64,000 nucleotides of DNA from Actinocorallia herbida (GTDB lineage: Bacteria; Actinomycetota; Actinomycetes; Streptosporangiales; Streptosporangiaceae), in the NCBI RefSeq assembly GCF_003751225.1, contig NZ_RJKE01000001.1, positions 4,278,001 through 4,342,000 on the forward strand. Reading direction: 5' to 3'. The position numbers and the translations under genes are program-made. Every line of letters begins with the position of its first letter. The first letter of the stretch is position 1. Below are positions 51,692 through 60,048 of the stretch, piece after piece. The notes beneath the pieces are model-generated. The model saw only the letters and a list, made by a program, of their open reading frames with translations, searched no databases and had not been told where the DNA came from.

Positions 51692-52000
51692 TCACCTTTC
51701 CACCACCTCCACATCCACCTTCCGGCCATCCGGATCCACCACCACATGCCGCCCCACCGACAACCCGCACGAACCCACCCCCACCACCACGCCCAACCGC
51801 AACCCCGCACCCGTCGCCGGCACCCGCTCCGACACCGGATACCACTCGCACACCACACCCGACCCCAGCTCCGCCGCGAAATGCGCCGGACCCCGCCCAT
51901 GCCGCTCCGCCACCAACCCTAGCCCCAACCCCGCATAGAACGCCCGGCACTCCGCCAACCGCTCCGTGTACACCACCACCAGCACCAACCACGCTTCCAC
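51692..52000 (-). CDS. Small VOC/glyoxalase-like protein
   Basis: The 102-residue protein begins LVLVVVYTERLAECRAFYAG and ends GRHVVVDPDGRKVDVEV, a single VOC module that would dimerise. GTG 52000 follows a GGTGGTGGG site. Convergent with the phospholipase gene (52 bp apart). Metal ligands cannot be assigned surely. Function unknown. Confidence 0.7.
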   Translation of the reverse strand: MEAWLVLVVVYTERLAECRAFYAGLGLGLVAERHGRGPAHFAAELGSGVVCEWYPVSERVPATGAGLRLGVVVGVGSCGLSVGRHVVVDPDGRKVDVEVVER

Positions 52001-52135
52001 GCCCACCACCCTGCCACACCCCACCCCACCCCGCATCCGACCCTGTGGATAACACACTTCGCCCGCCCACCTCCGCCTAAGATCAACTACACGCCGCACC
52101 GCGGCGCACCGCGCACCCGACCCCCCGGAGCGACC

Positions 52136-52822
52136 ATGACCGCCTTCGACAACGACGCCGTGCTCCCGCTCACCGGACTCGACCTCCTCACCACCACCCG
52201 CGCCGTCCGCAAACGCCTCGACACCACCCGGCCCGTCTCCCGCGACGCCCTCCGCGAATGCGTCCGCATCGCCCTCCAAGCCCCCGCGGGCTCCAACAAC
52301 GTCTCCATCCGCTACCTCATCGTCGACGACCCCGAACTCATCGCGAAACTCGGCGCCCTCTACCAGGCCGGATTCGACGTCTACCGCGGCCTCGACGGCA
52401 TCTACATCGGCAGCATCCACAAAGACGACCCCGCCGAAGCCGCCCAGCAAGCACGCACCGCCGCCTCCGCCGAAGACCTCGCCGAAAAAATGCCCCACAT
52501 GCCCGCCATCGTCATCGGCTGCGTCGAAGGCGTCACCCGCCCCGAGAACATGCCCGGCTGGGTCACCGCCTCCATGCACGCCAGCGCCATGCCCGCCCTC
52601 TGGTCCTTCATGCTCGCCGCCCGCCTCCACGGCCTCGGCACCTGCTGGACCTCCGTCCACCTCCAGCAGGAACAAGCCGCCGCCGAACTCCTCGGCATCC
52701 CCTACGACACCGTCAGCCAGCTCATGCTCACCCCCGTCGCCCACTACACCGGCGACACCTTCCAGCCCGTCACCCGCCCCGACCCCGACACCCTGATCCA
52801 CTGGAACCGCTGGGGCCACTAG
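52136..52822 (+). CDS. Nitroreductase-family flavoprotein
   Basis: The 228-residue protein has TTTRAVRKRLDTTRPVSRDA, APAGSNNVSIRYLI and HGLGTCWTSVHLQQEQAAAE, the FMN-binding landmarks of the nitroreductase fold. GGAG lies six bases before the ATG. Reduces nitroaromatics, quinones or enones with NAD(P)H; physiological substrate unknown. A promoter for the ABC-F gene begins just after its stop. Confidence 0.87.
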   Translation: MTAFDNDAVLPLTGLDLLTTTRAVRKRLDTTRPVSRDALRECVRIALQAPAGSNNVSIRYLIVDDPELIAKLGALYQAGFDVYRGLDGIYIGSIHKDDPAEAAQQARTAASAEDLAEKMPHMPAIVIGCVEGVTRPENMPGWVTASMHASAMPALWSFMLAARLHGLGTCWTSVHLQQEQAAAELLGIPYDTVSQLMLTPVAHYTGDTFQPVTRPDPDTLIHWNRWGH

Positions 52823-52833
52823 ACACCCTCAGG

Positions 52834-53087
52834 TACACTGGAAGGGTCCTGTCGTCTCCGATCGGGGGAACGTTGCTCATCTGAGGTCCGCGACCATCGC
52901 GCGGTACGGCCACGCCGTACGCCGCCACCCAACGCCCATCAGAGGCGAGTGGCCCGCGCGAACAGCGACCTCGGTGCCCACGTTCCACACAGGACCCGCA
53001 CCACCCTTCTCCACCGGCCAGGTCGCCGCGTGATGCTCGCAAAACGCCGCCCACCCGCACACCCGCGCAGCGACGAGCGAGAACACC
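52834..53087 (+). promoter_or_regulatory. Promoter and long leader of the ABC-F gene
   Basis: TACACT (52834-52839) is a good -10 box. It is followed by about 245 untranslated bases before the ATG at 53088. The leader holds a GTACGGC/GCCGTAC hairpin (52904-52920) and a possible 19-codon frame (52974-53033). Antibiotic-resistance ABC-F genes are frequently attenuated in such leaders; here it is a suggestion. Confidence 0.45.
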
Positions 53088-54767
53088 ATGTCCCAGCAAC
53101 TCACCGGCATCACCCTGGCCGACCTCACCTACCACCGGCCCGACGACACCCCCGTCTTCGACGGCCTCACCACCACCATCCCCCGAGGCCGCACCGGCCT
53201 CGTCGGCGCCAACGGCACAGGCAAGACCACACTCCTACGCCTCATAACAGGCGACCTCCACCCCACCCGCGGCACCATCACCACCCCGGGCACCCTCGCC
53301 TACCTCCCACAAGACCTCACCCTCGACACCACCGCACGCGTCGACGAGGCACTCGGCATCCACGCCAAACGCGCCGCCCTCACCGCCATCGAATCCGGCG
53401 ACCCCGACGAACGCCACTACACCACCCTCGCCGACGACTGGGACGTCGAAGAACGCGCCCAAGCCACGCTCGGCGCACTCGGCCTCGACCTCGACCTCGA
53501 CCGCACCGTCGGCGCCATGTCCGGCGGCGAGACCGTCCTCCTCCACCTCGCCGCACTCCTCCTGCGACGCCCCGACATCCTCATCCTCGACGAACCCACC
53601 AACAACCTCGACCTCCACGCCCGCCGCCGCCTCTACGACGCCGTCGACACCTGGCGCACCGGCACCCTCCTCATCGTCAGCCACGACACCGAACTCCTGG
53701 AGCGCGTCGACCGCATCGCCGAACTCCGCAACGGCGCACTCACCTTCCACGGCGGCACCTGGACCGACTACCAGAACGCCCTCGCCACCCAGGAGGAAGC
53801 CGCCACCCGCACCCTCCGCACCGCCGAAGCCGACGTCCGCCGCCAGCAACGCGAACTCCGCGACGCCCAGACCAAGAACGCCCGCCGCGAACGCCACAAC
53901 AAGAAGATGGACGACCAGCGCCGCGCCTCACGCATCGTCGCCGGCGCCAAGAAGCGCTCCGCCCAGGAGAGCGCGGGCAAACTCCGCACCCTCGCCGAGG
54001 ACCGCCTCACCGAGGCCCGCGAACGCCGTGACGCCGCCGCCGACGCCCTCCGCGACGACGCTCGCATCAGCGTCGACCTGCCCCACACCGCGGTCCCCGC
54101 CGGACGCACCGTCCTCACCCTCGACCACGTCAGGCCCCGGCACGGCGCCCTCCAGGACGCCCATCTGCACATCCACGGCCCCGAGCGCATCGCACTCGTC
54201 GGCCGCAACGGCTCAGGCAAGACCACGCTCCTGCGCACCCTCACCGGTGACCTCGAACCCGCCGAGGGGGAGGCCCGCACCCACGTCCCGACCCGCTACC
54301 TCACCCAGCGCCTCGACACTCTCGACCCCGCCCTGTCCGTCTACGACAACGTCAAGAAGGCGGCCCCGCAGGCCCCCGACAACCAGATCCGCGCCAGCCT
54401 CGCCCGCTTCCTCTTCCGCGGCGCCCGCGCCGACCAGCCCGCGGGAACCCTTTCCGGCGGCGAACGCTTCCGCGCCTCCCTCGCCGCGACCATGCTCGCC
54501 GAACCGGCCCCGCAGCTCCTCATCCTGGACGAACCCACCAACAACCTCGACACCACGAGCGTCCGCCGGCTCACCGAAGCCCTCGCCTCCTTCCAGGGTG
54601 CCCTCCTCGTCGCCTCCCACGACCTCCCGTTCCTCGACACCCTCGCCATCACCCGCTGGTTCGTCACGGGGGAGACCCTCACCGAGACCACCCGCGACGA
54701 TCTGCTCGCCCATCTCGACCCCGAGCCCCAGGGGAGCGACCCGACCGAGCCGACAAACACCCCATAA
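53088..54767 (+). CDS. ABC-F family ribosome-acting ATPase
   Basis: The 559-residue protein has two ATPase modules and no membrane segment: Walker A GANGTGKTT and GRNGSGKTT, signatures MSGGE and LSGGERFR, and two EPTNNLD Walker B/D-loop stretches. The charged linker (about 235-320, RRQQRELRDAQTKNARRERH) is the ABC-F interdomain arm that reaches the ribosomal E/P site. Members give resistance to ribosome-targeting antibiotics or tune translation. The 5' half uses extreme C-ending/GAA codons, the 3' half is closer to the window average. Long leader upstream suggests drug-sensing attenuation. Confidence 0.9.
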   Translation: MSQQLTGITLADLTYHRPDDTPVFDGLTTTIPRGRTGLVGANGTGKTTLLRLITGDLHPTRGTITTPGTLAYLPQDLTLDTTARVDEALGIHAKRAALTAIESGDPDERHYTTLADDWDVEERAQATLGALGLDLDLDRTVGAMSGGETVLLHLAALLLRRPDILILDEPTNNLDLHARRRLYDAVDTWRTGTLLIVSHDTELLERVDRIAELRNGALTFHGGTWTDYQNALATQEEAATRTLRTAEADVRRQQRELRDAQTKNARRERHNKKMDDQRRASRIVAGAKKRSAQESAGKLRTLAEDRLTEARERRDAAADALRDDARISVDLPHTAVPAGRTVLTLDHVRPRHGALQDAHLHIHGPERIALVGRNGSGKTTLLRTLTGDLEPAEGEARTHVPTRYLTQRLDTLDPALSVYDNVKKAAPQAPDNQIRASLARFLFRGARADQPAGTLSGGERFRASLAATMLAEPAPQLLILDEPTNNLDTTSVRRLTEALASFQGALLVASHDLPFLDTLAITRWFVTGETLTETTRDDLLAHLDPEPQGSDPTEPTNTP

Positions 54768-54910
54768 GGGGAGAGTGCGAGCATCCCGCCATAGATCGAC
54801 ATCACGGACTAAGACATCTCTAATACCGCAAACCACTCAAATAACACCTTAACCCCAGGCCCTTCCCAGGGGAGTCCGCAAGCCGCAGGCCGTCCGACGA
54901 CGGCCGAAGG

Positions 54911-54953
54911 CCGGTGCCCCGCCCCCTCACCGAGAGACGGGGAGGGGCACCGG
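54911..54953. terminator. Hairpin, probable terminator
   Basis: CCGGTGCCCC (54911-54920) pairs with 54944-54953, about 145 bp after the ABC-F stop. Confidence 0.55.
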
Positions 54954-54996
54954 ACCTGCCGAAGGGAGCGAACCGGGCGGCCCTCCCCTATCGAAT

Positions 54997-55081
54997 GAGT
55001 CTTTAGTCCTTTTGCATTCAGGGGTTGTGGGGTGGATCTGTGGGCGCAGCCCGCCCCGCCGCCTTTACGCAGTAAGGTTCT
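54997..55081 (+). repeat. Bipartite repeat, copy 1
   Basis: GAGTCTTTAGTCCTTT (54997-55012), then 48 variable bases, then CCTTTACGCAGTAAGGTT (from 55062). One base of box 1 differs from copies 2 and 3, and the end of box 2 is changed into a hairpin arm. No rightward gene follows directly. Confidence 0.75.
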
Positions 55082-55182
55082 CAGGGGAGAACCTTGGTCC
55101 TGAAGCAACGCACAGGCGGCCTCAGGACCCGCACGGGAGGGCTGTTCGGCCGCAGGGCTCGACACGCCTCGTCACCAACGCG

Positions 55183-56205
55183 TCAGGAGCGGGCGGTCTT
55201 GCGGGTGAGGCCGTAGTGGGCCAGGGCGTGGAAGGCCGCCTTGGGGGTCCAGGTGAGGGTGCCCGACGGGGCGGGGAGCGCCTTGACGATGCCGAAGCTC
55301 GCGAGGTCGAAGTCGCGGGAGGGATCGTCGGAGGCGGGCATGTCGCGGCGGATGAACGTGTTGACGAAGGCCGTGTCGACGCCGTCCTCGGCGAACCACT
55401 CGAGGGAGTCGAGGACGTAGGCGGCCTGCTCCCCCTCGTCGCGCACCACCGGCTCGCGCAGCCCCACGGGACGGGCGTCGTCGCCCCACACCACGACGTC
55501 CTCGCCGCGGCCGCCCCGCGCCGCCGCGCCCCGGTAGGTCGTGCAGCCGAACTCGGTGACCGCGTACGGCTTCGGGCCCGCCGTCTGCGTGCGCAGCCGC
55601 TCGCGGTGGTCGGCCGGCGTGCGGGCGTCCCGATAAGCGGCGTCGGTGGCGACCAGGTCGAACGGCGCCCAGTCCACGCCCTCCATCGGCAGGGACGCGT
55701 ACGTGATCCGGCCGCCGAACCGCGCCCGCACCTGCGGGACCACCTCGGCGAAGAACCCCCTGACCGCCGCCTGCACACCCGGAATCAGCTCCCGGAGCCG
55801 GACGGGATCGGCCAGCGCCGCCGCCCGCTCCGCCGGCGACTCCCCCGGCAGGAACCCCTCGGTGAACAGCGAGATCTCCGACCCCGTCACGAACACCACC
55901 TCCGCGCCCTCCCGGCGCAGGCGCTCGGCCCGCTCGGCCCCGTCCAGGAGGAAGTCCAGGAGCTCCGCCCGGCTGAGACCGTTGGTGAAGGGGCAGTACC
56001 AGACCTCCAGCCCGACGGCGGCGGCGTGCCGGGCGGCCGTCTCCAGCCGGTCCTGGACGCCGCCGGTCACCCGCACCGCGTCGCAGTGCAACTCCTCCCG
56101 GATCACCCGGAGGTCACGGGCGACCGCGTCGGCGTCGAACGGTTCGTGAGTGGTGGCCCCGCCGGAGCAGAAACCGGTGTCGTAGGTGAGCCCGTAGGCA
56201 CGCAT
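55183..56205 (-). CDS. TIM-barrel glycosidase-like protein of unknown function
   Basis: The 340-residue protein begins MRAYGLTYDTGF, then alternates strands and helices in (beta/alpha)8 style: CDAVRVTGGVQDRLETAARH, VVFVTGSEISLF, ITYASLPMEGVDW, AVTEFGCTT and DTAFVNTFIRRD. The two acidic residues in TGSE and TEFG are placed like the acid/nucleophile pair of clan-A glycosidases. No signal peptide is seen. GGGAGG precedes the ATG. Homologues are sometimes labelled abortive infection proteins, without clear basis. Divergent from a TetR gene which probably controls it. Confidence 0.65.
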   Translation of the reverse strand: MRAYGLTYDTGFCSGGATTHEPFDADAVARDLRVIREELHCDAVRVTGGVQDRLETAARHAAAVGLEVWYCPFTNGLSRAELLDFLLDGAERAERLRREGAEVVFVTGSEISLFTEGFLPGESPAERAAALADPVRLRELIPGVQAAVRGFFAEVVPQVRARFGGRITYASLPMEGVDWAPFDLVATDAAYRDARTPADHRERLRTQTAGPKPYAVTEFGCTTYRGAAARGGRGEDVVVWGDDARPVGLREPVVRDEGEQAAYVLDSLEWFAEDGVDTAFVNTFIRRDMPASDDPSRDFDLASFGIVKALPAPSGTLTWTPKAAFHALAHYGLTRKTARS

Positions 56206-56232
56206 GGAAGACCTCCCGTTGAGAACACATAG

Positions 56233-56247
56233 GGTACGTCGAGTACC
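56233..56247. promoter_or_regulatory. Inverted repeat, likely TetR operator
   Basis: GGTACGTCGAGTACC lies between the divergent TIM-barrel and TetR genes, with GGTAC/GTACC arms. It fits binding by the TetR encoded at 56321. Confidence 0.5.
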
Positions 56248-56320
56248 GTATGCGGCAAGGAGCAGATCCCGCAAGCGGCCGCCGACCGGTACGATCGAGA
56301 CCCTGCGACGGGAAAGGGCC

Positions 56321-56935
56321 ATGAGCGGAGATCCGAGCACACACCAAGGCGGCGGCCCCGCGCGGCGCCGCGGCACGGCCCTGGAGGAGGCGATCCTCGA
56401 CGCCGCGGTCGCCGAACTCACCGAGTCCGGCTACGCGGGCCTGACCATGGACAAGGTCGCCGCCCGCGCCGGCACCAACAAGAACGCCCTTTACCGCCGC
56501 TGGCCGAACCGCCTCGCTCTCGGCACCGCCGCCTATGCGCGGCTCACCAGGACGGTCCCGCCCCCCGACACCGGAGACCTGCGCGGCGACGTCCTGGAAC
56601 AGCTCCGCCGCGCCAACCGCTACTGGAGCTCCCCCCTGGGCGCGATCCTGCGGGAGCTCCTCGCCGCGGCCGGCGGCGCGGCCGAGTTCCTCAGCCGGCT
56701 CCAGGACCCGTCCGGAGAAACCGCCGCGGCCCCCTGGCTGACGATCCTGGGCCGCGCGGTAGCCCGCGGCGAGGTCGCGCCGGAGGCGCTCCACCCGAGG
56801 GTCGCCACCGTGGCCGTCGACCTGCTCCGCAACGAGTTCGCGGTACGCGGCGTACCGTCAGCCCCCGACACCGTCCTCATCGAGATAGTCGACGAGGTGT
56901 ACCTTCCCCTCGTCCGCGTCCGGGGCGGCGCCTGA
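56321..56935 (+). CDS. TetR-family transcriptional regulator
   Basis: The 204-residue protein has a TetR DNA-binding domain (LEEAILDAAVAELTESGYAG, MDKVAARAGTNKNALYRRW) and a C-terminal domain of the TetR_C-11-like type. ATG 56321 has GGAAAGG upstream; an in-frame extension to 56204 would cross the operator and is unlikely. Likely autoregulated and a repressor of the divergent gene at 56205. Its last 78 bases overlap the convergent gene ending at 56858. Confidence 0.87.
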   Translation: MSGDPSTHQGGGPARRRGTALEEAILDAAVAELTESGYAGLTMDKVAARAGTNKNALYRRWPNRLALGTAAYARLTRTVPPPDTGDLRGDVLEQLRRANRYWSSPLGAILRELLAAAGGAAEFLSRLQDPSGETAAAPWLTILGRAVARGEVAPEALHPRVATVAVDLLRNEFAVRGVPSAPDTVLIEIVDEVYLPLVRVRGGA

Positions 56936-57871
56936 CGGGCCGGGTCGGCCCGCCCAGCGGACGGGGTGGCCGGACGGGTCCGCGGTGAGCCACGACCCGT
57001 CGCCCAGGGGGACCAGGTCGTACGCGTCGGCGGCTGCCGTGGCGAGTTCAGGGCCGGGGACGCCCTCGGCCAGGTCCACGAGCCGGAAGCCGAACCAGTC
57101 CTCGCCGTCCTCGGTCTCCCCGACGAAGGCGACGACCGCGGTGCCGCCCGTCAGGAAGCCTCCGCCGAATTCGAGGTAGCGGTCCTCCTCGGGCCCGAAG
57201 TCCGCCACCTCAAGGCTCAGCAGGACCTCCCCCTCGGGATAGGTGTGGAAGGCGACGTCCTGGCAGCCGTGGTCCACCGTCATGAACCGGCTCCCGTCGG
57301 GTGAGAGATCCACGAGCACCCTGTCCGGCCACGGGAAGGGCGCGAGGTCCAGGGACCCGCCCTTCAGAGCGCCTCGGAACAGTGGCGCGCCGTCCTGCCC
57401 TTCGCCGACGGAGAGCAGCACCCGCCCGTCCGCCGGATGGACGAGCTGGGTCGCGCCGTGCCCCGACGTGCCGATCTCCGCGATCGCGCGGACGGCCCCC
57501 GTCCCGGCGTCCAGGACCAGCCAGTGGTCGGGCGTGCCCCGGCCGGCCATGTCGTCGGGCCGGAACACCCACACGTCGCGCCCGTCCGCCGACACGACGC
57601 ATCCCGCGTGGTTGATGAACGCGTGACCTTCGCCCGGCTCGAACGGCACCCGCCACGACTCGGCGCCTTCGGTGACGCTCACGACCGCGTTCGAGGTGGT
57701 GTAGACGGCCCGGCGCAGGTCCGGCGTGACCGCGTGGCCGTCCACCTCGTCGCCCTTCACCGGCTCGAACACCGCCGAAGGCGACAGGACTCCATAGACG
57801 TCCCGGGCGATGACGTACGCGCACACACGCCCGTCGACGGTCCTGGTGATGATCCTGGGAAAGTCGGCCAC
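56858..57871 (-). CDS. Hypothetical WD-like beta-propeller protein
   Basis: The 337-residue protein has repeating beta segments with HAVTPDLRRAVYTTSNAVVS, LVDLSPDGSRFMTVDHGCQD and LVPLGDGSWLTADPSGHPVR, suggesting a cytoplasmic propeller. GTG start. No catalytic motif. The 3' end overlaps the TetR gene tail on the opposite strand by 78 bp; the last 25 residues are acidic and could be an extension past a mutated earlier stop. Function unknown. Confidence 0.65.
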   Translation of the reverse strand: MADFPRIITRTVDGRVCAYVIARDVYGVLSPSAVFEPVKGDEVDGHAVTPDLRRAVYTTSNAVVSVTEGAESWRVPFEPGEGHAFINHAGCVVSADGRDVWVFRPDDMAGRGTPDHWLVLDAGTGAVRAIAEIGTSGHGATQLVHPADGRVLLSVGEGQDGAPLFRGALKGGSLDLAPFPWPDRVLVDLSPDGSRFMTVDHGCQDVAFHTYPEGEVLLSLEVADFGPEEDRYLEFGGGFLTGGTAVVAFVGETEDGEDWFGFRLVDLAEGVPGPELATAAADAYDLVPLGDGSWLTADPSGHPVRWAGRPGPSGAAPDADEGKVHLVDYLDEDGVGG

Positions 57872-57942
57872 CCCGGGAGCCTAGTGGAGCAAACCGCCAG
57901 ATCGCGGGCGTTTCGCCAGCCCAGGCCACTCCCCCGGTCAAT

Positions 57943-58022
57943 GAGTCTTCAGTCCTTTATAAGGTCTTTTCGGGGTACGTCAGGGGCGAACCGACCCGAC
58001 GCCTTTACGCAGTAAGGTTACT
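57943..58022 (+). repeat. Bipartite repeat, copy 2
   Basis: GAGTCTTCAGTCCTTT (57943-57958), 42 variable bases, then CCTTTACGCAGTAAGGTT (from 58002) and ACT. Box 2 lies 19 bp before the start codon of the nitrilase-fold gene, so it may be its promoter or operator. Confidence 0.8.
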
Positions 58023-58041
58023 GAGGGTGGAGAAGCTAACG

Positions 58042-58830
58042 ATGGACACGCTGCGCGTGGGGCTGGCCCAGCTCCCGTCCGTACCCGGCGACGTCGCGGG
58101 GAACGCCCGCATCGCGGCCGAAGCCGTGACGAGGGCCGCCGCCGAAGGGGCCCGGCTGATCCTCTTCCCCGAGCTGTCCCTCACCGGCTACGACCTTGAC
58201 CTGTTCCCCGATCCCGCCCTGGGCGTCACGGCCGACGACGCCCGCCTCGACCCCGTCCGGGAGGCCGCGCGATCCGCGGGCGCCACCGCCGTCGTCGGCG
58301 GCGCCTACCGCCACTCCCCCACCGGCACCTGGATCGCCTCCCTGGCCGCCCTCCCCGACGGGACCCTCCTCCCCCACGGCAAGCGCCACCTGCACGGCCG
58401 GGAACGCGACATCTTCGACCCCGCCCCGCCCGGCCCGCTCCTCGAGGTCGACGGATGGATCGTCGCCCTGGCCATCTGCTACGACGCCGGCGTCCCCTCC
58501 CACGCCGAGGAGGCGGCCCGCCGAGGCGCCGAGGTGTACGCCGCGTCGGTCCTGTACGACAACCCGCGCCGCTTCGACGTCCACTTGGCCGCGAGGGCCA
58601 TGGACCACCGGATGTACGCCGTCGCCGCCAACTATCCGGGCGGGCCCGGCGCCGGCCTCGGCGCGGGCTGGGAGTCGTGCGGCGGCAGCGGCGCGTGGCA
58701 CCCCGATGGAAGCCGCCTGTCCGACGCCGGAACCGCGCCCGGTCTCGTCCTGGTGGGCCTCGACCGCGCGGACCTCACCGCGCTGCGCGCCGGGGACGCC
58801 GACGCGGGTTTCCCGCGCGGCGCCGCCTGA
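58042..58830 (+). CDS. Carbon-nitrogen hydrolase (nitrilase superfamily)
   Basis: The 262-residue amidase/nitrilase fold has the catalytic triad: glutamate in FPELSLTGY, lysine in PHGKRHLHGRE and cysteine in LAICYDAGVP. Resembles small omega-amidase/carbamoylputrescine-amidase relatives. ATG 58042 (GGAG ten bases upstream) is preferred over GTG 58027. Repeat copy 2 occupies its promoter region. Confidence 0.87.
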   Translation: MDTLRVGLAQLPSVPGDVAGNARIAAEAVTRAAAEGARLILFPELSLTGYDLDLFPDPALGVTADDARLDPVREAARSAGATAVVGGAYRHSPTGTWIASLAALPDGTLLPHGKRHLHGRERDIFDPAPPGPLLEVDGWIVALAICYDAGVPSHAEEAARRGAEVYAASVLYDNPRRFDVHLAARAMDHRMYAVAANYPGGPGAGLGAGWESCGGSGAWHPDGSRLSDAGTAPGLVLVGLDRADLTALRAGDADAGFPRGAA

Positions 58831-58920
58831 CGCCCCCGGTCGCCGACGGCCGAAGGCACGCCCGGTAACGTCGAAGCTCCGCCGTCGCGCGCCCGCTCAA
58901 TCCCCCGGGGGTCTCCAGCC

Positions 58921-59553
58921 ATGCCCGTCATCCACCTGGTCCGGCACGCCCAGGCGTCGTTCGGCGCCGCCGACTACGACGTGCTCTCGCCGATCGGGCC
59001 CGAGCAGGCCTCCGCGACCGGGCGCGCCCTCGCCGCGCGCAAGCCGCGCGACCCGCTCGTCGTCGCGGGGTCGCTCACCCGGCAGCGCGAGACCGCGCGG
59101 GCCGTGGCCGAGGCCGTCGGGGCGGCGGAGCCGGTCGGCGAGGACCTGCGGCTCAACGAGTACGACTTCATCACCATGGTGTCCGGCGGCAAGGTCGCCA
59201 CCGACGGGGACCCGCAGAAGGCGCTCGATCGGCTCCTGCTCGCCTGGATCGAGCAGGACGCGCCCGACGGGTGGCAGGCCTTCTCCGGCGGGGCTCTGGC
59301 GGCCGTCACCGAGCTGGGCGCGCGCCTCGGCCAGGGCCGGGACGGCATCGCGGTGACGTCCGGCGGGGTGATCGCGGCGATCTGCGGGGCGCTGCTCGGC
59401 CTGCCGCCGGCGGGGGTCGTCGCGGTGAACCGGGTGATGGTCAACACCTCGATCACCACCCTGCTCGTCGGGGCGCGCGGCCTCAACCTGCTCACGCTGA
59501 ACGATCACGCGCACTTCACCGGCGACGCCGAGAACCTCCGCACCTACCGCTGA
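58921..59553 (+). CDS. Histidine phosphatase family protein
   Basis: The 210-residue protein has the RHG-type motif VRHAQASFG with the phospho-accepting histidine, then GSLTRQRETARAV, EDLRLNEYDF and VTSGGVIAAI. The last motif has SGG where many members have a second histidine (HGG), as in some phosphoglycerate-mutase-like phosphatases, so catalysis may be altered. GGGGG precedes the ATG. The substrate is unknown. Confidence 0.83.
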   Translation: MPVIHLVRHAQASFGAADYDVLSPIGPEQASATGRALAARKPRDPLVVAGSLTRQRETARAVAEAVGAAEPVGEDLRLNEYDFITMVSGGKVATDGDPQKALDRLLLAWIEQDAPDGWQAFSGGALAAVTELGARLGQGRDGIAVTSGGVIAAICGALLGLPPAGVVAVNRVMVNTSITTLLVGARGLNLLTLNDHAHFTGDAENLRTYR

Positions 59554-59653
59554 GCGACCGCCGGCCCGGCCCCGGGCGCCGGGTCACCCCACGGCCTGGT
59601 GGCGGGCTCCCAAGAGCCCGCCACCAGGCGCGATCAGCACGACCCGCGCCGGC

Positions 59654-59881
59654 TCACTGCTGGTAGCCCTCGACCTCGCCGACGGGACGGGAGTGCGCCT
59701 CCCCCGGATTGGCGCCGTACTCGCGGGCGGCACGGCGCTGGCGCAGCAGGTCCCAGCAGACGTCGAGCTCCTCCTCGATCGCCTTGACGCGTGCGGCGTG
59801 CCCGGGCTCGGCGGAGGTCCGCAGCTCGTGCTCCTCGTCGATCATGCGCTTGATCCGGTCCAGGATCTGCTCGTCACTCAT
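59654..59881 (-). CDS. DUF2630 family small protein
   Basis: The 75-residue helical protein, SDEQILDRIKRMIDEEHELR and EEELDVCWDLLRQRRAAREY, matches the short DUF2630 family of actinobacteria, probably a two-helix hairpin. ATG 59881 gives the natural N-terminus; frames farther upstream cross repeat copy 3 and are not expected. Function unknown. Confidence 0.83.
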   Translation of the reverse strand: MSDEQILDRIKRMIDEEHELRTSAEPGHAARVKAIEEELDVCWDLLRQRRAAREYGANPGEAHSRPVGEVEGYQQ

Positions 59882-59946
59882 GTGCGCAGCATTCCCAATA
59901 GCCCCGAATCCAGACATCGCACTCGCCCGGAAACCCTTGTTCCACC

Positions 59947-60020
59947 GAGTCTTCAGTCCTTTCCCGGGTCTCGCACCCTTCGGAGCCGCCGCCCCAGCGC
60001 CTTTACGCAGTAAGGTTACT
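59947..60020 (+). repeat. Bipartite repeat, copy 3
   Basis: GAGTCTTCAGTCCTTT (59947-59962), 36 variable bases, then CCTTTACGCAGTAAGGTT (from 60000) and ACT. It lies between the leftward DUF2630 gene and the rightward VOC gene; box 2 is 28 bp upstream of the VOC start codon. Confidence 0.8.
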
Positions 60021-60048
60021 CTTGGCCACGGTGGGGAAGGGCGCACTG

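Larger units (their letters stand above)
54768..55182. other. Gene-less stretch with terminator and repeat copy 1
   Basis: No credible gene is seen here. 54780-54850 is AT-rich for this genome. A hairpin at 54911-54953, repeat copy 1 (54997-55081) and an extra 9-bp hairpin (55074-55095) follow. It also marks the end of the C-rich strand block that begins near 42.2 kb. Confidence 0.6.

Noticed and set aside
47124-51938. Open frame of about 1,600 codons on the + strand
   Set aside because: It crosses several well-supported genes in another frame, and its product is almost only P, R, H and T. The C-rich composition of this block removes stop codons.
54997-60020. Integron-like cassette array marked by the three repeats
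   Set aside because: No integron integrase is present, the intervening genes point in both directions, and the repeat lacks the attC core arrangement.
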